Assembly: GCA_902762805.1 (NCBI GenBank)
Contig: CACWPQ010000005.1
Location: 28,937-92,936, forward strand
Reading direction: 5' to 3'
Source: an uncultured Bacteroidota bacterium
GTDB lineage: Bacteria > Bacteroidota > Bacteroidia > Bacteroidales > P3
Length of the DNA: 64,000 nucleotides
Below, one piece after another: positions 16,649-23,516 of the stretch. Position 1 is the stretch's first letter. Each line of letters opens with the position of its first letter. The notes beneath the pieces were generated by a model. It was given only the letters and a program-made list of their open reading frames with translations, searched no databases and had not been told where the DNA came from. Both the position numbers and the translations under genes were made by a program.

Positions 16649-17167
16649 ATGAAAAAACTGATGAAAACCCTCAGCCTCGTCATGGCTGCCGCCCTCACTT
16701 TCGGCCTCGCCGCCTGCGAGAAAACCTCCGAGCTGACCGAAATCGACACCGCACTCCTCCACGGCCAGTGGGATGTCAACACCGCCATCATGGCCTACTC
16801 CATGACCGGCGCCGGTCCCGACATGGACATCTCCGAAAACGACACCCTCACCTTCCGGCCCGGCGACGCCACCTTTACCTTCAATGCCGACAACACCCTG
16901 ACCGTCAGTTATATCGACGAGGAGACCAACGAGCGCACCACCGAGACCAGCCCCTACACCATCTCCGGCGCCAACATCACCATCAACGCCTCCAGCATCC
17001 CCGGCGCTTCCGCCAACCCCGCCCTTGCCTCCTCCAAACTGGTCATGACCGTCACCACCCTCACCGAGACCAACCTCGAGATGGGCTCCAAGTTCAACCA
17101 GAGCTTCAATGGAATCTCCGTCAACATGGACGTCCAGATGGCCCTCACGAAAAGCGCCTCCAACTAA
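16649..17167 (+). CDS. lipocalin-like lipoprotein
   Basis: A 172-residue predicted lipoprotein. Signal peptide and lipobox FGLAAC place the lipidated Cys at about residue 23. The body is rich in beta-strand patterns with HGQWDVN and a repeated D-N-T-L-T-V motif, like small Bacteroidota lipocalin-like proteins. Its role is unknown; it is probably periplasmic or surface-facing. It follows the tRNA by 33 nt and may share its promoter. A strong hairpin lies after the stop. Confidence 0.75.
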   Translation: MKKLMKTLSLVMAAALTFGLAACEKTSELTEIDTALLHGQWDVNTAIMAYSMTGAGPDMDISENDTLTFRPGDATFTFNADNTLTVSYIDEETNERTTETSPYTISGANITINASSIPGASANPALASSKLVMTVTTLTETNLEMGSKFNQSFNGISVNMDVQMALTKSASN

Positions 17168-17190
17168 ACAGCAACATGTTGCAAACAACC

Positions 17191-17222
17191 GGGGCCGGCG
17201 CTGCATTCGCAGCGCCGGCCCC
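17191..17222. terminator. GC-rich hairpin between convergent genes
   Basis: A 14-bp perfect stem (GGGGCCGGCGCTGC with its complement) and ATTC loop, placed between convergent stop codons. It could serve both strands. No strong T tract on either side. Confidence 0.65.
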
Positions 17223-17228
17223 GTCGCA

Positions 17229-19328
17229 TCACAGGCGGTAGTCCCTCCATTGGTCGCACACTAGCGCATAGTGCTGCGCCGTGGCGGTCTCGCCATACTC
17301 CTTCATCACCTTGGTGAGCATCCCTAGCCGCGCATAGTACTTTGCCACGCCCTCGCGGCTGCGGATGGTCAACAGGGCTTTTTGTCGCAGCCGGTCGCAT
17401 CTCAAGCGGGCATTCCGTGCATAATCGCTCATTTCGATGTCAATGAGGTTGGCTCCGGTCCATCCTTTCTGATACGAGGTGAGCCACCAGCACATGTCGA
17501 AACTATTCTCCAGCCCGATGGTGTATTCCAGCATCGCCAGCCCTCGACTATCGCTGTCGCCCCGCAGCATAGCGCGCTCGAGCGAGTCCATCCTTTGCGC
17601 GAACCGCAGTTTATAGTGGGTGCTATCAAGGTTGCGGATGCTCCGGTCGAGGCTGAACGGACTACACCTGAATTCGATGTTCATTCGTTGCTGGTAGTCG
17701 GGACTCACCCTTGCCAGGCATCGTGCCGCCGCGCGGTAGTTGCTCTCGCGCAGGAAGTGTGTGCCCACGATGTCCAGCCAGTAGTCGGGGTCCGTATAGC
17801 CGCGTCGGTTCATCCAGCGGTCGACCTCATCCTGAGGCTGCCTGATACGCCGGTAGTAGGCTTCCAGCGTCCGTGCGCTCATGCGGTCGGCCACGGCGAA
17901 CAGTCCGTTGCTGTAGTCATGTTCATTAAACGCCCCGAACGACGAGCGCTGGTAAGGTATCACCGTGTTCTGGCTCAGTTGCACAACGTGGTTTTCGGCC
18001 ACATTGGCCATCTGCAGCGCACGCACCCCATGCCCAGTGCGCGCCATACGCCATGCCAGCCCTGTGCTGTCGGTCAGCAGGATGCGTCGCAGCGAGCTGT
18101 AGGTCTGTAGCTTGTTGAGGCTGCTCATGCTGTATTTCCAGCAATTAGCCTGTGCGATTTCATGTTGCAGGTTTTTCGGCAGCAGCATCCACTCGCGCTG
18201 CATTTCCCCTACGAGCCATTGAGTTTCGCCGACTGCATATTGCTCCAGGTTCTTGTCGATGCGTTCGGTTTGTGCGCGCAGGTGGAACCTGAGGATACGA
18301 ATGGAACGCTTCAGGTGCGGCTCCTCGGTTGTGTAGCCGCGCAGCATCTCCAGCGCCTTGCGTGGCTTGCCGGTGAAGTCGAGGATACAGGCAGCGGCAT
18401 AGCGCCATTGGGCTTTGTTCTTCACCTTCGGATGGGCTATCGCCTGCCGAACCACGGCCAGTACCGAGTCTGGTTCCATATCCTCTTTGTACCATCGAAG
18501 GTATACGCTGGCTTGATAGCGGTCCAGGGTGGACAGGTACTCTTGCAGCATCGGCGCCACCATGGGCGAGTTGGGTGCATACTGCAGTACAAGGCGCAAT
18601 TCCACATGCAGGGGCGCCCCTGCCGGGATGAGACTGCCAAGGTTGCCGTGGCGCCGGTAGATGGCCTCGGCCTCCTTGTCGTGCCCCTGACGCACGAGGC
18701 TGCGGGCCACGTAGTCCTCCGCCTCGATATAGAACAGGCTTTCCTTGAGGTATCTCTGCTCGCTTTCCCACAACTTGGCCACCAGGCTGTCCTTCCCTGC
18801 CGCCCAGGCGCACTTGATGGCTAGGAACCGGTATCGGTCGGCGTACTTGCCCTTGAATGGCTGGTAGCGTTGCAGGTCGCCCTGCAGCAAGCGCAGCTCC
18901 TGCTTCACGTCGTCGTCGAGACTGCTGTTGTAATACCAGGGCGACCGCTGTGCATTGCGGATGCTTTCGTAGCGCTTCGATTGGTAGAGCAGCTCTATCG
19001 CGTCGCGGTCGCCCGCCCGTTGCAGGTGCGCCACGAAGCTGTTCGTCGTCGTGGAAGTGTTGTCGTAGATGGCCTCCCAGTCGGCCAGGCTGCTTCCATA
19101 GACGGCTCTGCGGATGGCGGCCGTGTCGTCGCAGCCGCTCTGCTCGGCCCAAAGGAGGATATTCTTTGTTGCGAAATCCTCCTGCACCGTCGAGGCGCTC
19201 TGCCAAAGCGGTGGCAGCAGGTGGTAGATTCGGTTGTCGGCGGCGCTGTAGTACCACGGGCCGCAGGCCATGGCTGCACTTGCCGCGAGCAGCAGGCTAG
19301 CGAGAATAAATGGCTTCGATGTCTTCAT
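17229..19328 (-). CDS. secreted TPR-like protein of unknown function
   Basis: A 699-residue protein with a signal peptide (hydrophobic 8-20, ending MACG). The rest is alpha-helical with irregular repeat-like segments (for example WRYAAACILDFTGKPRKALEM and YYARLGMLTKVMKEYGET), suggesting a helical TPR or Sel1-like solenoid. No catalytic motif is recognised. Its ATG lies inside the end of the upstream lipoprotein gene (32-bp overlap), so the two are co-transcribed and probably act together at the cell envelope. Confidence 0.75.
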   Translation of the reverse strand: MKTSKPFILASLLLAASAAMACGPWYYSAADNRIYHLLPPLWQSASTVQEDFATKNILLWAEQSGCDDTAAIRRAVYGSSLADWEAIYDNTSTTTNSFVAHLQRAGDRDAIELLYQSKRYESIRNAQRSPWYYNSSLDDDVKQELRLLQGDLQRYQPFKGKYADRYRFLAIKCAWAAGKDSLVAKLWESEQRYLKESLFYIEAEDYVARSLVRQGHDKEAEAIYRRHGNLGSLIPAGAPLHVELRLVLQYAPNSPMVAPMLQEYLSTLDRYQASVYLRWYKEDMEPDSVLAVVRQAIAHPKVKNKAQWRYAAACILDFTGKPRKALEMLRGYTTEEPHLKRSIRILRFHLRAQTERIDKNLEQYAVGETQWLVGEMQREWMLLPKNLQHEIAQANCWKYSMSSLNKLQTYSSLRRILLTDSTGLAWRMARTGHGVRALQMANVAENHVVQLSQNTVIPYQRSSFGAFNEHDYSNGLFAVADRMSARTLEAYYRRIRQPQDEVDRWMNRRGYTDPDYWLDIVGTHFLRESNYRAAARCLARVSPDYQQRMNIEFRCSPFSLDRSIRNLDSTHYKLRFAQRMDSLERAMLRGDSDSRGLAMLEYTIGLENSFDMCWWLTSYQKGWTGANLIDIEMSDYARNARLRCDRLRQKALLTIRSREGVAKYYARLGMLTKVMKEYGETATAQHYALVCDQWRDYRL

Positions 19329-20304
19329 GGCTGTAATGAGAAAGGTTGAGTGAATCGAGGTGATAGAGAATGGTGGTGTGCAGGCTGTCCAGCGTGGGCA
19401 GGGCTTGCTGTGTGCGCCGTATCTCGCGCATGTCGCCCCACTCTATGCGGATGGTCTCGGTCGAGTGGTGGGGCATCTTGTCCGAGGTGATCAGTCGGTC
19501 GAACTGGCCCGTCCGGTCAAATTCCACGCCCCATCCGTACACCGGATAGGCCACGTCGGTCCGTGGCAGGGTGGATGATTGGTACTGTTTCAGGTAGGGC
19601 TTTGCGCAGTCGTAGTCGAGGATAGAGTTCTCTGTTCGTGGGTCATGCAGGTTGCCCGTGTTGTAGCACATCAATAGCGAGCGGTCGAAGGGGATGGTGT
19701 CGCTGTATCCGGTCCGCTCTTCCACCTGGCGCAGCTGGTGCAGGCGCAGCGTGCCGCTCAGCGTGATGCTGTCGTTGTGCAGCATGGTCTTGATGCTGCG
19801 CACCAGGTCGAAGTAGGTTTCCTCGGTCTGTGCGGTCCAGTCGCAGTCCAGCTGCACCTCGCGCACGCGTCCCTCATAGTGTTCGGCCATCATCTCTTTG
19901 ATGCGCTTCACCAGCAGCTCGGCATACCGTTCCTTGGTCGTCCACTCCATGTATTCCCCGTTCTTCAATGCACGGATGGCATCCACGGTGATATACACCA
20001 CCGGCACCACCTCCATCTCCTTTGGCAGCGGCTGTTGGAACCGTGTGGTGGCCACCGGCACCATCCGCCAGGCGTCGTGCCCGTGTTTGTTGCCGGCGTC
20101 CACTTCGAAGAGCTTCACATACAGTTTCCCTACGCGGTGCTCTTTCATCCACCGCTTCTCCCACTCGCTGGGGTTGTAGGTGGTCTTCCAGTGGTAGATG
20201 CCGCGGTGGCAGGCGTCCGTGTCCCGTGGCTGGCACCCTGCAAACAGCAGTATTGTTGTCAGGATGAGTGTGCGGTAATTCAAAAGGTGTTGTGTCGTTT
20301 TCAT
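19297..20304 (-). CDS. lipoprotein with TIM-barrel-like domain
   Basis: A 335-residue lipoprotein; the lipobox LLFAGC gives a lipidated Cys near residue 22. The body contains VQLDCDWTAQTEETYFDLVRSI and VVYITVDAI, a pattern seen in glycosidase-like TIM-barrel lipoproteins such as DUF3142; this assignment is tentative. The ATG at 20304 is chosen over the longer open frame because it gives a clean signal peptide and sits 3 nt after a -7 element. It overlaps the following TPR-like gene by 32 bp. Confidence 0.72.
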   Translation of the reverse strand: MKTTQHLLNYRTLILTTILLFAGCQPRDTDACHRGIYHWKTTYNPSEWEKRWMKEHRVGKLYVKLFEVDAGNKHGHDAWRMVPVATTRFQQPLPKEMEVVPVVYITVDAIRALKNGEYMEWTTKERYAELLVKRIKEMMAEHYEGRVREVQLDCDWTAQTEETYFDLVRSIKTMLHNDSITLSGTLRLHQLRQVEERTGYSDTIPFDRSLLMCYNTGNLHDPRTENSILDYDCAKPYLKQYQSSTLPRTDVAYPVYGWGVEFDRTGQFDRLITSDKMPHHSTETIRIEWGDMREIRRTQQALPTLDSLHTTILYHLDSLNLSHYSHEDIEAIYSR

Positions 20305-20307
20305 GCT

Positions 20308-20316
20308 GCAAAGGTA
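20308..20316 (-). promoter_or_regulatory. -7 element immediately before lipoprotein start
   Basis: The minus strand reads TACCTTTGC, matching TAnnTTTG, with the ATG 4 nt downstream. The transcript would be leaderless or nearly so. Confidence 0.55.
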
Positions 20317-20426
20317 CGACAATTTTTCCGGCCGCCGAGCTTGCTCGGCGGCCGGTGTATGAAATGCTGGGGTTGGTGTATGAAATGCCGCTTTTGAACC
20401 CTGTTTTCGGGGCGGGATGCCCCGGT

Positions 20427-21278
20427 TTAGCGGCGGCGGAAGAGGATGTAGTTGGTGAATTTCTTGTGGTTTGGGGGTGGGGAACCGAGGTGCTGGAGGG
20501 TGCCGTCGTCGGTGCGCACCCATCCATAGGCGTTGCCGCCCACGAGGAAGATGGCGTCGCTCACGCCCAGCGTCTCAAGGGTCTGGGCGAAGGCGTTCAT
20601 GGTCATGCGGTCGTCGCTGACGATGAGGCAGGTGCGCCCCTCGAGGGTGCAGAGGGCACGGCGGCGGGCGCTGTTCTCGGGATTGTTCTCCACGGCTTGG
20701 CCACGGTCTACGGCGGGGTACTGGCGGAAGAAGTCGCCGCCCTGCTCGGTGGCTTGCTCGAAGAGGGGCGAGTTGTCGGCCACGCCGAGGGTGAGCCGCC
20801 CGTCGATGATGGCGCAGTAGCCCCGTTTGGAGAGCCCCCACGAGAGCGGCTCGCCGGCAAGCACAAAGGCACCCACGATGCGCCCGTTGTCGCGCCGCAG
20901 GTCGGCCGCCTGCACGGCCATGAGGATGTCGGGGTCGGTGGTGTCGAGGGCGCCCACGGCCAGCTCGGCGGTGGACATCAGGGGGATGTAGATGTGGAGC
21001 AGCGTGGTGTCGATGCCGGCCGTCTTGTGGACCACACCGCCCTGCGTGGTGTCCACGCCGGCCATGAGCCAGCCGTCGTCGACTGTGGGTGTCGTGACTG
21101 TGTCGGCCGCTTCGGCGGAGGGCGCATTGTGGCGCGGACGCAGCACGATGCCAGCCACTACGGCCAGCACCAACGCTGCTGCCAGCCACCACCAGCGCCG
21201 CCAGCGGCCACCACCCGTCGGAGGCTGGGGCTCGCCCCCGATGACGCGTATCTCGGTGTCTTTGATTTCTGTGTTCAT
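20427..21278 (-). CDS. membrane-anchored phosphodiester glycosidase-like (NAGPA) protein
   Basis: A 283-residue protein with a short cytoplasmic N-terminus, one membrane helix (about 27-46) and an extracytoplasmic domain. The segments RRRALCTLEGRTCLIVSDDRMT and AFAQTLETLGVSDAIFLVGGNAYGW fit the NAGPA/DUF2233 fold, which cleaves sugar phosphodiesters. The usual D/N-GG-S end is altered to VGGNAYGW, so activity is uncertain. The start overlaps the LytTR stop as ATGA, so the two are translationally coupled. Confidence 0.75.
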   Translation of the reverse strand: MNTEIKDTEIRVIGGEPQPPTGGGRWRRWWWLAAALVLAVVAGIVLRPRHNAPSAEAADTVTTPTVDDGWLMAGVDTTQGGVVHKTAGIDTTLLHIYIPLMSTAELAVGALDTTDPDILMAVQAADLRRDNGRIVGAFVLAGEPLSWGLSKRGYCAIIDGRLTLGVADNSPLFEQATEQGGDFFRQYPAVDRGQAVENNPENSARRRALCTLEGRTCLIVSDDRMTMNAFAQTLETLGVSDAIFLVGGNAYGWVRTDDGTLQHLGSPPPNHKKFTNYILFRRR

Positions 21279-21640
21279 TGTTCTGCCTCCTTCTCTATCA
21301 GTTCTTTGAGCTGCTTCAGCGCCTCGCGCGAGGCCGTCAGTCCATAGCTGGCCGTCCGCCCGTCGCTCAGTTCCAGTTGCTGGCGCGAGGGGTGGATGTA
21401 ACTGATATATGTTCGGTTGATAATCAAGCTTTTGCCTATGCGTATGAAGTTGCGCCCGCTGGCGGGCAACTGCTTGGCGATGGCCTGCTCCAGCTGGCCC
21501 AGCTGCTGCGTCACGATTCGGGTCTCGCCGCCCAGGAAGACTATCGACGAGTAGTTGCCGTCGGCCGAGATATACACCACCTCGTCGGCCGACGCCCGCA
21601 CCAGGTCCACGCTGGTCGATATGATCAGGTACTCCTTCAT
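21275..21640 (-). CDS. stand-alone LytTR DNA-binding protein
   Basis: A 121-residue protein consisting only of a LytTR domain: YISADGNYSSIVF, FIRIGKSLIINRTYISYI and the C-terminal LSDGRTASYGLTASREALKQL are classic. No receiver domain or membrane segment is present. LytTR proteins bind promoter direct repeats. ATG at 21640 (MKEYLIISTS) is chosen; the longer open frame adds an unrelated tail. It is coupled to the NAGPA-like membrane protein. A 9-bp inverted repeat (CATAACGCC) lies in the divergent gap to serS. Confidence 0.88.
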   Translation of the reverse strand: MKEYLIISTSVDLVRASADEVVYISADGNYSSIVFLGGETRIVTQQLGQLEQAIAKQLPASGRNFIRIGKSLIINRTYISYIHPSRQQLELSDGRTASYGLTASREALKQLKELIEKEAEQ

Positions 21641-21747
21641 CGCATTTTCATGCCATAACGCCGCCGCCGCAGATTTATTTTGCCCGCCGCACAATATTTC
21701 CCTCTCGCGGGCGTTATGCGCGTATCTTAAAAATAAAACATCGTAGC

Positions 21748-23022
21748 ATGCTGCAACTGCAATATATCAAGGATCATCGCGAGGAGTGCATCTCCCGCTT
21801 GAAAATCAAGAATGTGAAGGATGTCGAGGCCCGCATCGACGAAATCATCGCCCTCGACGCCGACCGCCGCGCCCTCCAGGCCAAGGCCGACGCCGTCAAG
21901 GCCGACCAGAACCGCATCGCCAAGGAAATCGGCGCCCTCATGAAGCAGGGACAGAAGGAGGAGGCCGAGGCCGCCAAGGCTCGCACCGCCCAGCTCAAGG
22001 CCGAGAGCGAAGACCTCTCCCGCCGCCAGGCCGAGGCCGAGCAGGCGCTCAATGAGAAGCTCCTCTCGCTCCCCAACGCCCCCCACCCCTCGGTGCCCTG
22101 CGGCAAGAGTGAGGCCGACAATGTCGTTGTGGCACAGCACGATGTGCCCCTCCACCTCCCCGACGGCGCTCTGCCCCACTGGGAGCTCTGCCAGAAATAC
22201 GACATCATCGACTTCGAGCTCGGCAACAAAATCACCGGCGCCGGCTTCCCCGTCTACAAAGGCAAGGGTGCCCGCCTGCAGAGAGCACTCATCAACTTCT
22301 TCCTCAACGAGGCCGCCGAGGCTGGCTACCAGGAGATTATGCCGCCGCTGATGGTCAACGAGGCCAGCGGCCTCGGCACCGGCCAGCTGCCCGACAAGGA
22401 GGGGCAGATGTACGCCATACCGCTCGACGGCTTCTACATGATCCCCACCGCCGAGGTGCCCATCACCAACCTCTACCGCGGCGAAATCGTCGACGCCCGC
22501 CGCTTCCCCATCCGCCATGTCGGCTACTCCGAGTGCTTCCGCCGCGAGGCCGGCAGCTACGGCAAAGACGTCCGCGGCCTGAACCGCCTCCACGAGTTCT
22601 CCAAAGTCGAAATCGTCGTCATCGAACACCCCGACCGCTCCTACGACACCCTCGAGGACATGAAACACCACGTCGGCTCGCTGCTAGAAAAACTCGGCCT
22701 GCCCTACCACGTCCTCAAACTCTGCGGCGGCGACATCAGCTTCACCTCCGCCATGACCTTCGACTTCGAGGTTTGGAGCGCCGCCCAGCAGCGCTGGCTC
22801 GAGGTCAGCTCGGTCTCCAACTTCGAGACCTTCCAGGCCAACCGCATGAAGCTGCGTTTCAAGGACGACGACGGGCGCACCCAGCTCTGCCACACCCTCA
22901 ACGGCTCCGCCCTCGCCCTGCCCCGCATCGTCGCCGCCATCCTCGAGAACAACCAGACGCCCGACGGCATCCTCATGCCCCAGTGCCTGGTGCCCTACCT
23001 GGGCTTCGACAAGATTGGCTAG
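21748..23022 (+). CDS. serS: seryl-tRNA synthetase
   Basis: A 424-residue class II synthetase that charges tRNA-Ser. It has an N-terminal long coiled-coil arm (about 30-105), motif 2 in YSECFRREAGSYGKDVRGL and motif 3 in GSALALPRIVAAILENNQ. Length is normal. It is followed by a strong intrinsic terminator. Its substrate tRNA-Ser(UGA) lies 5 kb away. Confidence 0.98.
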   Translation: MLQLQYIKDHREECISRLKIKNVKDVEARIDEIIALDADRRALQAKADAVKADQNRIAKEIGALMKQGQKEEAEAAKARTAQLKAESEDLSRRQAEAEQALNEKLLSLPNAPHPSVPCGKSEADNVVVAQHDVPLHLPDGALPHWELCQKYDIIDFELGNKITGAGFPVYKGKGARLQRALINFFLNEAAEAGYQEIMPPLMVNEASGLGTGQLPDKEGQMYAIPLDGFYMIPTAEVPITNLYRGEIVDARRFPIRHVGYSECFRREAGSYGKDVRGLNRLHEFSKVEIVVIEHPDRSYDTLEDMKHHVGSLLEKLGLPYHVLKLCGGDISFTSAMTFDFEVWSAAQQRWLEVSSVSNFETFQANRMKLRFKDDDGRTQLCHTLNGSALALPRIVAAILENNQTPDGILMPQCLVPYLGFDKIG

Positions 23023-23041
23023 GCCGCAGCCTATACCCCCT

Positions 23042-23084
23042 GCGAGGTCGCAATGCCGTCGGCATTGCGACCTCGCCCGTTTTT
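23042..23084 (+). terminator. intrinsic terminator of serS
   Basis: A 16-bp perfect stem (GCGAGGTCGCAATGCC with its complement), 3-nt loop, followed by CCGTTTTT. Confidence 0.92.
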
Positions 23085-23125
23085 CCGCGCCGGCATATTT
23101 TTTCTCCCATATCGAAACTTTTTCG

Positions 23126-23133
23126 TAATTTTG
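23126..23133 (+). promoter_or_regulatory. -7 element for candidate ncRNA
   Basis: TAATTTTG, consensus TAnnTTTG, followed by C. No clear -33 TTG. It precedes a structured region without a convincing ORF. Confidence 0.6.
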
Positions 23134-23138
23134 CACCG

Positions 23139-23414
23139 TCGTTCCCTCCCGAAGCCCGCGAGGGCAAGTGGGTGGGCGACAGAGACATAATATAGAAAAG
23201 ACGTTGTAACGGCGTTTATCTGCGGCTTGTCGAACTTCGCAACTTCGCTTTGGTACCGCAATAGCGCAGTGTTCCTCGTCCATGGTATGGCATACGGCTT
23301 CGCGCCGTGTGTCTGCGGCGTGGGCTTCGGGCATTGCTTATTCAGTACCAAGGGCAATGCGAAGGCCCGACAAGCGGGATAAGTAATGATACAGATTCCC
23401 GCGCTTCTTTTTTT
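23139..23414 (+). ncRNA. candidate structured small RNA
   Basis: About 275 nt between a -7 element and a terminator, with no plausible coding frame. 23148-23160 pairs with 23319-23331 over 13 bp (one G-U), enclosing about 184 nt. Inside it is a hairpin ACGGC/GCCGT near 23294. The same right strand (GGGCTTCGGG) can instead pair with 23353-23367 (GCAATGCGAAGGCCC), so two structures compete. The closed domain is the size of 6S RNA, but no sequence identity can be claimed. It could also be a long leader of the LRR gene, though the terminator argues for a separate RNA. Confidence 0.5.
23374..23414 (+). terminator. terminator of candidate ncRNA
   Basis: GCGGGA pairs with TCCCGC around a 17-nt loop, followed by GCTTCTTTTTTT. 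Confidence 0.7.
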
Positions 23415-23516
23415 ATGTATGTTTCCATATAAAATAAACGCACACCAACCACCGCCCCCACGGGAATCAGGGCAACAAGAACCGATGGGCTGATGGTATA
23501 TAACCGGCACCACAAC

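Noticed and set aside
23139..23414. tmRNA or RNase P RNA
   Set aside because: No tag-peptide reading frame ending in ALAA and no conserved RNase P core (GAGGAAAGTC) is present.
23031..23513. 160-residue minus-strand ORF over the candidate RNA
   Set aside because: No family match seen; it spans a promoter and two terminators and has no start context.
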